This document shows positions 1 to 10,587 of a stretch of DNA of 64,000 nucleotides, piece after piece. The notes beneath the pieces were generated by a model, which ran no database searches, was not told the origin of the DNA, and was given only the letters and a program-made list of their open reading frames with translations. The stretch is from NCBI GenBank assembly GCA_051530055.1, contig CM121341.1:11718001-11782000 (forward strand). The letters run 5' to 3'. The position numbers and the translations under genes are program-made. The DNA comes from Neoechinorhynchus agilis (lineage: Eukaryota; Acanthocephala). Each line of letters opens with the position of its first letter. The first letter of the stretch is position 1.

Positions 1-34
1 TTAGCCGTGGAGAATAGCCTCGGTTGTCAGGTAT

Positions 35-343
35 TTGTCTGTGGTTATGAGTGCAACAGAAGACGATTTCGATATGCTGGCAATTCCGAAATCGTATTTG
101 CGTGCAGAATCTGCAGACGGGTTCAAAGATCTTGCATCAAGACTGACTTTGTTGAGCCGTAACTATGATGAGTACTTGAAGTATTTTGAATGGATGAAGG
201 AATTTTCTGTTGGAAGCGACTATGGACATTGGTGCAAACTGTGCACTCGACTCAACGGTAGAAGTTCTAACAATGATTTGACTTATAGGAAATGTCTGAA
301 ATTTAACGAATGGTTTAATTCGTGGCCTGGAATCTACTTTTAA
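35..343 (+). CDS. Short unrecognised open frame, possibly an exon
   Basis: An open frame at the window edge encodes about 100 residues; the first ATG is at 47. The product is acidic at the N-terminus, then rich in aromatic residues, with a CKLC pair in the middle. I recognise no family. It could be an exon of a host gene that begins before the window, or chance. No splice sites were resolved. Immediately downstream (344-1140) is AT-rich sequence without a recognisable gene. Confidence 0.2.
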   Translation: MSVVMSATEDDFDMLAIPKSYLRAESADGFKDLASRLTLLSRNYDEYLKYFEWMKEFSVGSDYGHWCKLCTRLNGRSSNNDLTYRKCLKFNEWFNSWPGIYF

Positions 344-1140
344 ACCAAAAAAGGCTTTATTTAAAAACAGAAAGTAACCCTGCGATTTTGTTTTTATTAA
401 GACCGAAATAGTTTCCGCAATTGAAACGGAACGCAATCCAGTTGGGTTTAAAAGAAGCTTTTATAATGCACCTTACTTGAGTACATTATTTCTTCGTCGT
501 TATATTATCCAGTATTTCAAAATAACTGCTGCGCCCGAGATCAATAAATGTTGAACTCTCCAAACGGCTATGCTGACTGCTACGTATTTTGTCGAACCTT
601 TGAATTGTGATCTAAGAACTATGACGATTCAATCGAAAAGTTTGATCGTTTTAGTTGGAAAGCATTCTAAAGTTGACTAACTTACCTGTAAAAAGTAGAA
701 CTGAGAAACAAATAATTTTATCGTATAGTTAAGTAATGTATTGCAAAAACATTCTATAATCTAGGAAAAAGTAGTCGCTCAAAACTGTTATTAGCTAATT
801 ATTATGAAGAAATCAAAGATTTTAGTCTTCAGTGAGTTAATAACTACCATTTCTGGAAATTTATGATAGGACAGAACTCGTAGAACCTGACGAAATACGA
901 TTGCTATGTGCTTTTCCAAAATGTTCAAATTTTTCCTTTTGTAAACAATTACCTCGCAACTTTACGACCATTTAATAAATAACGAGGGAGGCTCACTATC
1001 AATGTAAGCATCTTCCCTGTCTCGATGCATTAATTCACAATAATCCAATCGCTCGTCTCTAACGATCTCAATATAATTTACATCAGGTTCCTTACAACCC
1101 ATAAACAATTCATACATTTACTTTTTTAGCAAATTATAAT
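344..1140. other. AT-rich stretch without a recognisable gene
   Basis: Both strands are closed by frequent stops. I see no RNA gene, terminal repeat or family similarity here. Confidence 0.5.
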
Positions 1141-1161
1141 AATTGATTTATTTATTTGATA

Positions 1162-1191
1162 ATTTTCGGCCTTCGCGTAGGCCTTCTTCAA
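1162..1191 (-). repeat. PLE-type 3' hairpin module (minus strand)
   Basis: On the minus strand the sequence reads TTGAAGAAGGCC, a short loop, GGCCGAAAA, then AATAAATAAA. This is the same arrangement as the 3' end of the intact PLE at 25.44 kb. It may be the remnant 3' end of the PLE lying upstream on this strand (2965-1855), but about 650 bp of unrecognised sequence lies between them. Confidence 0.5.
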
Positions 1192-1854
1192 TCCATTGTT
1201 TTTGGAGAAAAATTTGAGTAAGGCTTCTAACGATCCTTCATCTTTTTCGTCGTTCTCATACGATCCCAATACATTTTCTAGGCTTATTCCTTGCTATTTG
1301 AGGCATTCTTATAACCTTGAAATATATATAAGATCGTTAAATTCGCTAATAATGAAATCAGACATCGTAGCAGCAGTCATTCTCGGTTGCTTTTTTCACT
1401 TTGAAATTATATGCTCTTCAAATGACAAAGGATCGCGTCCTCGTATTTTATTTTCATTAAAAGATCCTTCACTAAATGCATTGTGCATTGTTGCGAATCG
1501 TCTTTTCTTTAATAAAATCACACGTACATGCAGTTCACTGTTGTTTAGTCTATTTTTATTAAATCATTTGAAATGGAAGCAAAAAAGAGATTATTCTAAG
1601 CGGATTTCGGTCCCTCAAAGCGACGCCAATATTTGAGAAGGCGTGAGGTTATGATGATAGGCACTAGTAAGATTCTACAAACAAATTCGTTAGTCAGCCG
1701 ATTAACTAGACCATTGTACATGTCAAACAGTTTCACAATATCTGAAAGCTATATAAATTTGTAAAAATTCAAATAAAAAATAAATTCAAAATCTTGTGAA
1801 ATACTACTTGATTTTCCAGCCGCATGATAAATCAAGTTTAATTTTTAAATTGAC

Positions 1855-2965
1855 ACATGGGCGTCGCCGTCTTACGGCTTTCTCAGGGATCTTCAAAGGC
1901 TCGTGGAGATGTGACGTGTGCTAAAGTAGCGACACCGAAGCGGAAAGTTCGTCCCACTTTGTTGAGCAGTTCTAGGGCTTTGTCTAGCAAATGTCCAGAA
2001 CTGTCCCTCGCATTGTCTACGGAAACGCCATCCCTTCCACTTTTAGCTGCCCGGGATATAAGTAGTGCTTACGTGCTAGATAATTCCACCCGTGGTCCTT
2101 GCCCGAGAGGTTTACTTTGGCGTCGCTTCGGCACTCGGATTCATGCTTTTTCCATGGCATGACCATGATTTTGCGTCCTGATTCAATCTACCGCGAACGT
2201 GTTCCGTCAAACATTGACGCTAAGGCCGTTCAGTTTTGCTTGTCTATAGATTAACTCGTGAATGCCATCGGCCAAACATCGTTCGTAGGTCATTCCATAG
2301 ACCAAGTTTCTCCAAATGCAAATCGAATCTTGTCTTTCATTTGTTTCCATAGACATAAGGGACAACGCTCGACGTATTTAAGGCGTTTAATGATGTCCAG
2401 TTCTCGCCAGGATTCTCCTAAGTGTGATCGCGCTTCTATGGACAACACTGGCATCTACTCGCGATCATAGCATCAGCTTTCAAACGTTACTGGTGAGACT
2501 TTCACTGTTATATGGGATCTTGAGAATCGGGCTTCCTGCATATCGTTTCGTCGAACGATCATCGTTCAGGTTCATCTCTCTTGAATCATAGCGCTGTTGG
2601 AACCGCATTATCTCGTTACTTGAATATCCATCAACAGCGAAAATTGCCAAAACGTTTTTCCGTTAACGACGGTAAGCAAACCAGTGCTGTCTCGTGCATC
2701 TCAGCATAAATTGCCAGTTTCATCACCCAAGGATGATGGGAATCTCGATGCATGACTATCCTTTTACGGTTTGCGATACCAACCGAAATCAGTGACTTGA
2801 TTAACTTTTTAGCACAAATTGATGAAAGGCAGATAATCCGATGGTTTGCCCCGAATCACCTTAATATCACTAGTAAAATCCATAGAACTAAACCTATTCT
2901 AAACGTCATCTATCTCACAATATTCTCTGTAGGTGAACAGCACATCGTCCACATAGCGGAGAGGC
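1855..2965 (-). mobile_element. Penelope-like element, 3' part (RT palm end to GIY-YIG)
   Basis: The minus strand carries the RT palm motif RYVDDVLFTY near 2965, then a GWYRKP-like segment and a HRDSHHPW-like segment near 2700-2755. A decayed GIY-YIG endonuclease region follows to about 1855. Order and wording match the intact PLE at 23-25.4 kb and the plus-strand copy at 62-63.5 kb. The frame is broken, so this is a dead copy. PLEs are non-LTR-like retroelements that prime with their own endonuclease. At 2965 the homology stops and the 5' half continues on the opposite strand. Confidence 0.75.
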
Positions 2966-3610
2966 CGCGGTTCGATTTCGAGATGTGAGTGGTCGCAATT
3001 CCTAAAGCTGATAACTACACCGATAAACGTTTGTTCCAGGTGCGGGAGGGTATGGAATTTCTCACGAATTGTTCAAGGATCAAAAACTTAAATGGAATAT
3101 AAATCGAGTTGAAAAAGACGCATTTGTACAGGCGAAAAGCAGATTAAGGGAAATGTAGATTCATACTTCATTGAGTGACAAAGACGGTGACCTAAATTCG
3201 ATCTATAAAGGCGCAGAAGAGATAATGATAGAGGAATTAATGCGAGATCGGACCACATATATACATATATATGAAGGAATCGTAGGATGATTGTGAATTG
3301 AAGCAAAAAGTTGAATAGCATCTTTCATGAAGTGATAGCCGCAAGAGAGTTGAAAAGAATGAGTAGATTCGTGCATGGACCATTGCTGGTGCCCGTGATG
3401 TATCGAATGGTCAAAATGCACAAGATACTGGTCGGTCCAGCATCTTTGATTAGATGCAGTACAAATTATTTCGGCAGTCAATGGACCTGCGTACTGATTA
3501 TCTCGCTTCTTGTCGATGGCGATTAGCCCACTGCTTCAGAAAACGATTGCTTATTTACGGAATGTAGAAGGCTCACTTAATTCTCTGAATGCACGATGCA
3601 ATGACTAAAA
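2966..3610 (+). mobile_element. Penelope-like element, inverted 5' part
   Basis: On the plus strand a RPRFDFE motif opens the segment, followed by an AIPKAD-like region. Near 3320-3470 comes a stretch equivalent to the ARELKGMSSFTHGP and KTHKMPIGPV segments of the intact PLE. These are N-terminal and early RT regions. It abuts, tail to head, the minus-strand 3' part ending at 2965. Together they form one element whose 5' half is inverted. The frame is degraded. Confidence 0.7.
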
Positions 3611-3984
3611 TGGTAGTACACTTTACTCGGGAGAGTTATCAAAATCTGCAACATTGATCATGAGAGAATCCTGGAAATCGATAATATCAAGTGCCAACTC
3701 GCCCCGTTGGTTGGGCACAATAACGGGTCGTACGTTGGTCGTCCCCTCCCAACGATCACTCCGCTCAGTCCCATTTTTCACCTCCTTCGAGCAAAATAAA
3801 ACATCAATACATAATTTCATTCTAACCCAGTGATAAAAGTGTTGTCAATGGGGGCACAGAACCTGGGAGTGCAATAACGAAATCAAATGTATGTTTTGCT
3901 CAGGAGGAGGGCATCAAGGTTTCAGGAGAGTATGCCCTGTCGCTATAAGATATTGGAAAAGTGTCAACAAGGACACATCTTCAG

Positions 3985-4120
3985 GGAATGACTGGGTAGG
4001 ATTTAACTGCATCATCCTCGAACTTATCGACCCTCTTACCCTCATTATAAATCACTGCTTTTTATATGGCATCTACCATTCGTGCCTGCAATGTTTTGTA
4101 AAAACGCACGATCCCTGACC
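3985..4120 (+). mobile_element. Short LINE fragment (RT N-terminal region)
   Basis: The translated stretch around IDPLTLIINHCFLYGIYHSC closely resembles the RT region of the LINE at 34.3-37.1 kb (IYPLTHIINLIFLYGIYPSC). Only about 45 residues are recognisable. The flanks (3611-3985 and 4121-4380) show no family similarity that I can name. Confidence 0.6.
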
Positions 4121-4379
4121 TGGAATTTCTCTGGCTAGAAGGCATCGTTTTAGGAATTTAATATATTCAACTACTCCTATTGTTTGTTTATGAAGTATTA
4201 TGACATAGTTGATTCTCCATGAACAGTGACGACAAAAGCAGTGTCCCATTTTCTTGAGGATTGTATTCGCGTGGTTTGATATGTTGTTATTTTGGTCGAT
4301 CATAATGCCCAACTGGGGGTATGACGCGTACAGTAGAATTCCTGATTCCACTCACACATCTATTGAGCAATAAAGATAA

Positions 4380-4775
4380 GGCAAAATCCAACACAAGGTG
4401 GATTTGAAAAGGCGAGATTCATAACCAGCGAACCGGATCTTAGAAGAAGACTGATTCTTGAGGCCATTCACATCCGGGGAAATCCGACGATGGAAGGCAA
4501 AAAATCAAACCACACGCTGGTGCTACCAAAGTTGCGTAGCATGACGGGCAAATAAATCGGCAACAAACCGCAAGAGGTGTGTGCGGATGGAACTCCCCAC
4601 ACTTCGGGTATTAGCAAACCCGCGGATCTGAGCTACATCCAGACGTGACCGGCTGTGCATGCTGTCTATGTCCTCCATTTTAGATAGACTGAAGAGGCAA
4701 GGAAAACCTTGCGAAATATTTCTAAAATAAATGAGTAACGAAAACACCGGGGAAAGGATTCGCCAACGCATTTAA
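4380..4775 (+). mobile_element. Penelope-like element fragment, C-terminal GIY-YIG part
   Basis: The plus-strand translation contains DLRRRLILEAIHIRGNPTME and later TPHTSGISKPADLSYIQT. This is the end of the GIY-YIG domain and the C-terminal tail of a PLE. It is nearly the same sequence as the minus-strand copy at 26.6-27.1 kb, so both belong to one family, distinct from the PLE at 23-25.4 kb. Earlier domains are absent. Confidence 0.7.
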
Positions 4776-4789
4776 TTTTATGGATAGCC

Positions 4790-6407
4790 GCTTCCGCATA
4801 TAATTGTGATTTTGTCGTCAATGGCCCAAATATTGATCCTCCTCTAAGGATTCGCTTCGGAACAATTGCGAAATCGTCATTCAACCTCTGGATTGACGAA
4901 TGCGCGCACTCAATAAAAGGCAATCGAAGAATAATGAGAGGCTGCGTAACCGCGCTCTATATTTCAATCATAGTGCGCGTTTCGCAAACGAAATTTTTAA
5001 AGACGCGAAATCATCAAGGCCGAATATTCATCTGCCGACAGCAAGAAAGCATTACGGCGACCTCTCCGAAGGCAACAACCAACCGGATTTCACAGAGGAA
5101 AACTTACCCGAAGATTCAATTACACTACATAATCTGTCAGTTATAACAAAAGAAGAAATTGGAAATGCAATCCGCGGAACAAAACCTAGAAGTGCACATG
5201 GACCCGACAAAATATCACTCAGAAACATCAAGGCATTCGATAGGCACCTCGCTGGTTTGACGATACTCTAATTCAATAATGGAAACAGGGCATCCTCTGA
5301 ATTAATGGTTAGATAGCAAAACCATTTTATTGCCAAAGAATGGAGCGCGTTCACACATCTCTTCTGACCTGAAAGCATGGCTACCAATCACCATTTCATC
5401 GATTCTTTTACGAATCTTGCATGGATAGCTCTTGGGGAGGATCAGAACTCTCCTTATCGACACTCGAGGAAGTCGAGCAAATGTGGAGGACAACATTAAA
5501 GAATCTCTTCTTCTTACTCCACTACCTCAACGACGGAGCAATATTCCTCCCACTGAGCAAAGGTAGATTGGGTATTACATCTATACAGCAATCCGTTATG
5601 GCCGTACGCTTAAAGGCTTGCCTCAGTGCAAAAGAACACTGCCCGAGCCTTGAAACACCAAACGCCTACAACAATACAGTACAAAAAAATTTTCGGGTCT
5701 CGGAGCTACCGAGTATATATTAGCGTCATCGCAAGTAAAAAATCTTAGCACGGAGTCTAATGTGAGGAAATGGATGTAATCTAAGACCCAATAGCAAGGT
5801 ATCAAAGCATTCACAAGCTGCAACTTCGTAGGCAAGACAATCACAAGCATTCCTCCGAATTGATAAAAGTGCGATTTCAACTTCTCGAATTCGGCTCTCA
5901 TCTAACGACAATTGAGCACAACAGAACAAGAAAATGTCGCCAGTGCACTATCCGAGACGCAGAACCAAAAACTACATCCACGATCCTAAACTGCAGCTCT
6001 ATAAACCAGATGCCAAGAGGCGTACACGCAAGAGCAGAGGAAATTATGAGTGCAGAGAAGAAGTACCGAGTAATATCAGAAGACGTACCATGAATGCTCG
6101 GGTTCTGTAATCGCCGCATCAATACAATGGGCTTTGCTGTCGGCTCAAGATGAACCTATTCAATGGAATTAATCACGCGGCTCAAAAATTTTTATTTGTC
6201 AATTAACACCGCATTGAATATAGCAACAATTGCAGTAAAGATTACCTTTCATGTCTTTATGAATAGAGAAAGGACTCGGTAACAATTCAACGGTACTCGA
6301 ACAAAAAAGAAAACAAAACAATGGAACTTATCCAAAAGAAGAAAATGACACTGAGTGAAAAACTCTAAACTATGTAAGAATTTCCACCTCCAAAATAAAT
6401 GATCATA
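4790..6407 (+). mobile_element. R2-type LINE remnant inserted at the 28S R2 site
   Basis: Three degraded coding stretches lie in R2 order. The first, 4900-5271, ends with GTKPRSAHGPDKIS, like the R2 start-of-RT motif. The second is an LLPKNGARS/LPITISS-like RT segment near 5320-5400. The third, 5421-5723, carries GRLGITSIQQSVMAVRLK, matching the R2 thumb motif dGGLGIpsl. A final stretch at 5860-6093 holds a CRQC...NC zinc-finger-like region as in the R2 C-terminus, although the usual histidine is replaced. The catalytic YADD palm is missing, so there is an internal deletion besides 5' truncation. The element ends exactly where 28S homology begins at the canonical R2 cleavage site. The 5' boundary is uncertain. 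Confidence 0.75.
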
Positions 6408-6749
6408 TAGCCAAATGCCTCGTCATCTAACTAGTGACGTTCATGAATGGATTATTGAGAATCCTACTGTCCCTGTCTGCAGCCTAGCGAAACCAAAGCC
6501 AAGGGAACGGGCTCGGAGAGTAACAGCGGCGAAAAAAGATATTGTTGAGCTTGACTCTAGTCAGTCTCTGTGAAATAACATGATAGGCGTAGAATAGATG
6601 GGGGCCCGCCGCGGTGAAATACCACTACCATCATTGTTTCTTATTTACTCAGTGATTCAGGGAGCATTAATTCGCTAATTGCGATATCTATTCCTTTCTT
6701 AAGTGTCGAAGAGTGTCTGGTCTGAGAACACAGACTGATTGGGAGTTTG

Positions 6750-7089
6750 GAATTATTGTTTAGGGCTTAACCCGGTAAGTTATTTTTTTGCTAAGGACGT
6801 TTCAAACCTCGTGGGTTCATCATCTGTTTGTTAGCTAGTAATAAACGATGAACCCGACGAGGGTTTGCTAGTTAGTAATAGACGATGAACCTAATGAGGG
6901 TTTGTTAGCTAGTAATAGACCATGAACCCGACGAGGTTAATAACACGTTTTTTTAATTAACAAAGAGATGGACAAATGTATCTTTGGGTCCTCTAACTTT
7001 GGGTCAACGTCTTTAATAAAAAATCATTTACCAGGTGAAGACCTAAAGAGTAATTCCTATCATATACCACGGTACCTCACATATCGACT
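6750..7089 (+). mobile_element. SINE-like fold-back element in the 28S pseudogene
   Basis: The insert begins with AATTATTGTTTAGGGCTTAACCCGG-like sequence and runs into GACGTTTCAAACCTCGTGGG. It returns as an inverted arm (GTCTTTAATAAAAAATCATTTACCAGGTGAAGACC) and ends in CACGGTACCTCACATATCGAC. ATTGGGAGTTTG at 6738-6749 and ATTGGGAGTGTG at 7090-7101 flank it as an 11/12 TSD. The normal 28S reads continuously across this site. Related copies are at 12761-12950 and 16034-16142. Confidence 0.75.
6826..6945 (+). repeat. Three-copy 37-39 bp minisatellite inside the fold-back element
   Basis: The unit GTTAGCTAGTAATARACRATGAACCCGACGAGG is repeated three times with a few changes. It expands the loop between the two inverted arms of the element at 6750-7089. 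Confidence 0.75.
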
Positions 7090-7560
7090 ATTGGGAGTGT
7101 GATTAGGGCGGTACATCTGTTAAAACCTAACGCAGTCAGAAAAATTATCACGGGGATAACTGGGTTGTGGCGGCCAAGCGTCCACAGCGACGTCGCTTTT
7201 TGATCCTTCGATGTCGGCTTTTCCTATCATTGGGATGCAAAAAGTCCCATAGCGTTGGATTGTTCACCCATTAATAGGGAACGTGAGCTAGGTTTAGACC
7301 GCCGCGAAACAGGTTAGTTATACCCTACTGTTGAGCTGGTTGTTGTAATAGCAATCTTGCTAATTAAGAAAAGAACCGCAGGTTTGGACATTAAGTACAC
7401 TCACTCGGTCGAGAGGCCGATGTTGCGAAGCTTCGTCAGCAGGATTACGACTGAACACCTCTAAGTCGGAAGTCTACTTAGGAGCAACAACACCAATGCG
7501 CACTAGGCGGCCTGAACTTGTTACAAATGTGATAGTGAGCGACGTTTTCTACGCGGAAAT

Positions 7561-8379
7561 TACGTTTCTTCTCAATGATTTATCCGCCAGCGGCGAATTT
7601 ATCATCTGCGCTCAGTGTCTACTTATGAAATGAATTGACCTGCGTAGTTGGTAGCCGTGTTCAATACCTCGCTGTACTTGTGCGTTAGCATATGATGTGT
7701 GCTATGATGTGCCGGTATAAAATTAAGTCTCATGACGTATGCAAAGTTGGGCAAAATGTGTGTTTTCGACAAATTTTTGCGAGCCCCCTGATAAGGGCTA
7801 GGCACAACACCTAAGCTATAACGCGAAGAAGTGCATCTTGATTACGCCATGCAAAGCTCTCTGAGCTGGCAGAGAAGATTGCGGTAGTGGTTGTTGATTA
7901 AGACGTTCGATGTTAAAACTCATTGAACTATGAGAAGAGTTGGGTATAGACTGAACGGCCGTGCTGTTGGGCGATACAAAAGTATCAGGTAAAAAATGTA
8001 GTAAAGATAGGCGGATTGAATAAGCGGCAAATACCAATCAATTCACTGATATTATATCAGTGATTGAGCTAAGTGAATGCTGGGCAAAATTGTTACTTGG
8101 CGCTTACGGTTAATCGGCCACTGTTATTGGATTTATGTGATTACTAAAAATTAACGTAGTTGATGTTGAACACCATCCGAGTGGATGGTTGAGCAGTTAA
8201 TATTGGCGGCAAATGCCAATTGATGACGTAATGTGCCTTGCACTGTAATGTTGGTAATGCTGAGATGATAAAATTATCTGACCTACGGGTCAGTTAGAAC
8301 AGTGGGCGACTCATATAAAAGGCGTAAACGGATGTTGATTATTTTTCTTAGTAGAAGTTGAGGCGATTGTTTTGCGGGC
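7561..8379 (+). other. Sequence downstream of the 28S pseudogene
   Basis: No coding frame or known RNA is recognisable. It follows directly from the 28S 3' end and may be a fragment of intergenic spacer. Two similar short blocks (GCGGCAAATRCCAATYRAT near 8024 and 8203) hint at old subrepeats. It continues past the LINE insertion at 9508, since the two sides are joined by a TSD. Confidence 0.35.
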
Positions 8380-8391
8380 GTTATATCACCT

Positions 8392-9495
8392 ACCTAAACA
8401 TCCATTGATCTCATCTGTTCAAGGGCCTCTGAACTTTTCCCTCACGATGCTCTCTTCCTTTTAAAAAATTGCATCTTCATTCCACGCATCCTCCATAAAC
8501 TGCGGTCAACCCCTTCCTTTCAATGTCAGCCCGAATTGAGAGAGATTGATGGTTCTTTAAGGGATGGTCTATGTAAGATCCTTAATATTAAGCTCCCCGA
8601 CACTGGCTGGACCCAGGCATCTTTGCCCACAAGCTACGGAGGGATCGGTATTCGGGCGAGCTCAGCCATTGCGCTTACAGCCTTTCTATCGTCTCTTAGT
8701 AGGTCCAAGCGCCTTTCCAGATTGATTTTGAGACATAATTTTGAGGAGGACATCAGCCTGGAGCCCGCTCTTCATCTTTGGATGTCCCTGTCTAACCTCG
8801 ACAAGATTCCAGACCTCCCGGAAAAACAGAAATCGTGGGACATTCCGTTAGTGGAGCGTGTTCACACCTCACTTTTTGACTCGCTCTCCGACGTGGATAG
8901 AACGCGATTAACTGCAGTTTACTGCAAAGAGTCCGGCGCCTGGTTGAAAGCTGTGCCATCAGCAAATCTCGGTTCGAGATTAGATGGCGAGGCTCTCAGA
9001 ATCGCAGTGTCTCTGAGGCTCGGGCTCCCGATGGGCGTAGGCCGGATGGAGTTACCGTTTTTCCTTGGAGCAGGGGGAGATGTCTCCTATGGGACGCAAC
9101 ATGCGTCGACTCCCTTGCAGCCAGCAATCTGCGAGATGCATCCTCCGGGGCTGGGGGAGCCGCATCAGCAGCTGAGCTCCGTAAGGTTGCAAAATACGCT
9201 GATTTTACGAATTCTCATCATTCTGTCCCCTTCGCAGTGGAAACCTTACGAGATTTCGGACGTGCGGCGAGGAGTTTTGTTTTCGAACTGGGGCATCGAC
9301 TGATCAACTCGACCAATGACAGGAGGGCTCGTTCGTTCCTAGTGCAGAACATATCCTTGGCTATCCAGCGAGGAAACGCAGCGAGCGTCTTGGGGACGGT
9401 GAAGTACGATTGAGAATAATATCGAATGTTACATTCGGATTTTTTACAAAAAAATAATTCTAATCAAATTCCCCGGTACCTTACACATCGACATT
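8392..9495 (+). mobile_element. 5'-truncated LINE, C-terminal ORF2 end with TSD
   Basis: The frame 8536-9050 encodes the region after the RT of a common invertebrate LINE: LPTSYGGIGIRASSAIALTA, then AVPSANLGSRLDGEALRIAV and SLRLGLPMG. A later frame contains a WDATCVDSLAASN-like and QNISLAIQRGNAASVLGT stretch. The zinc-binding CxCG block seen in the copy at 49.8 kb has been deleted. The element ends in CCCCGGTACCTTACACATCGACATT. GTTATATCACCT at 8380-8391 and at 9496-9507 is a perfect 12-bp TSD, so both boundaries are fixed. RT and endonuclease are absent. Confidence 0.85.
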
Positions 9496-9507
9496 GTTAT
9501 ATCACCT

Positions 9508-10110
9508 GTTTTTTGTAGCAGGGTTCAAAACCTGGGTATACATGAGATGGCTGCTCCGCCTGCCGTCGTTTCGCCGATGCCTGCACTGGCTTTTGCCATG
9601 CTGAGCTCGTCTAATTAAGACGAAATAGACATTGTGTTATAATGTATGGACATAAGAGTTGAAATTAACCAATTGTTGATTTCTCGGCGGAGCTTCGTTG
9701 ATATTGGAAATAATTACGTCACAGAAGATGATGTTAATTATTGGCTGATGATTGGTTTTAACCATCAAAATTAAATTCGGGTTAGTTGTTGGACATAAGG
9801 TCCGCAATAATTGGAAGAATTGTCGGGAAGTATCAGTGGGTTGTTATTATTCGACCTCCACATGGTTGTGGACGGTAGCAATGACGTTAGTTTTTGTTAC
9901 CATGATTTAGGTTGAGAGTTGCATTCGTGTAGTAGGATGTGTTATTGTTAAGGTTGTTTGTCGAAACCTGAGGAAGATCGATAAAGACAAATATATTTCA
10001 ACAACCTAAGCAATAACTTACAATGATTTGGTTCACGGGTGCGTTACTCTTGCCGCGGTTAAACACACTATCCTAGGCACTCAGGTTTACGGGTCGACGT
10101 AAGGAATAAG
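9508..10110. other. Unassigned spacer after the LINE insertion
   Basis: This continues the target sequence that ended at 8379. No gene or RNA is recognisable. It is richer in G than its surroundings and has no long open frame. Confidence 0.35.
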
Positions 10111-10466
10111 CAGCTGGTTAGTGCAGAAACTTTCGCAACGATACCATTAGCCTCCGTTCCTGTATCGATCGAAGCCCTCAGCGTCGATTTCCTCGGATCG
10201 AAGAACGACGAATTTAATAAAATTCTCGCAGATTTCCCCTATATAACGAGACCTACCTTTTCGGACGTTTCGACCAAACATGCAGTGGAGCACATTATTG
10301 AGACACAAGGACAACCACTCCATGCTAGACCGCGACGCCTGCCACCCGATAAACTCGCTATTACTAAATCCGAATTCAAAAATATGGAGGATCTTGGAAT
10401 CATTAGACGCTCAAATAGCCAGTGGTCGTCTCCGTTGCATCTCGTACCCAAATCAGGCGGTTCTTG
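10110..10466 (+). mobile_element. Ty3/gypsy LTR retrotransposon fossil fragment
   Basis: A short piece corresponds to the region before and at the start of the reverse transcriptase: HIIETQGQPLHARPRRLPPD, then LGIIRRSNSQWSSPLHLVPK. This wording is shared with the minus-strand gypsy at 43.3-45.2 kb, so they belong to one CsRn1-like family. It is a broken relic lacking most parts. It lies about 120 bp from the 3' end of the ubiquitin protease gene. Confidence 0.8.
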
Positions 10467-10587
10467 AAAGGCTCCATAACGTGTAGTATCCGTGATTTAT
10501 TTAGGTTACCCTTCAACAATTTCTCACACAATCACACAGGCCCACACACAATAAGATGAACATTAAAGCACAGAATTGGAAACAAGC

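Larger units (their letters stand above)
6408..7560 (+). pseudogene. 28S rRNA pseudogene, 3' region, interrupted
   Basis: Starting at TAGCCAAATGCCTCGTCATC the sequence follows universal 28S rRNA: AGCGAAACC...AAGGGAACGGGCT, GAGCTTGACTCTAGTC, then after an insertion GGCGGTACATCTGTTAAA. It continues with GGGATAACTGGGTTGTGGCGG, GACGTCGCTTTTTGATCC, and the 3' end beyond GAACACCTCTAAGTCGGAAG. A conserved block of over 100 nt is missing, between the GGTAACGCAG-like and GTCAGAAAAGTTACCAC-like stretches (here fused near 7135). A 340-bp element sits at 6750-7089. These lesions show it is not a working rRNA gene. No upstream 28S is present; R2 sequence abuts it. Confidence 0.9.

Noticed and set aside
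3623-3820. Minus-strand frame with a RPVIVPNQRGELALDI stretch, briefly considered ClpP-like
   Set aside because: Only a few residues recall ClpP, with no catalytic motifs or extension; chance is more likely.
6408-7560. A working 28S rRNA gene
   Set aside because: A conserved block is deleted, an element interrupts it, and no upstream 28S is present.
9955-10010. Another terminal hairpin module (CCTGAGGAAGATCGATAAAG)
   Set aside because: There is no stem-loop and no GAAA partner in the expected place.
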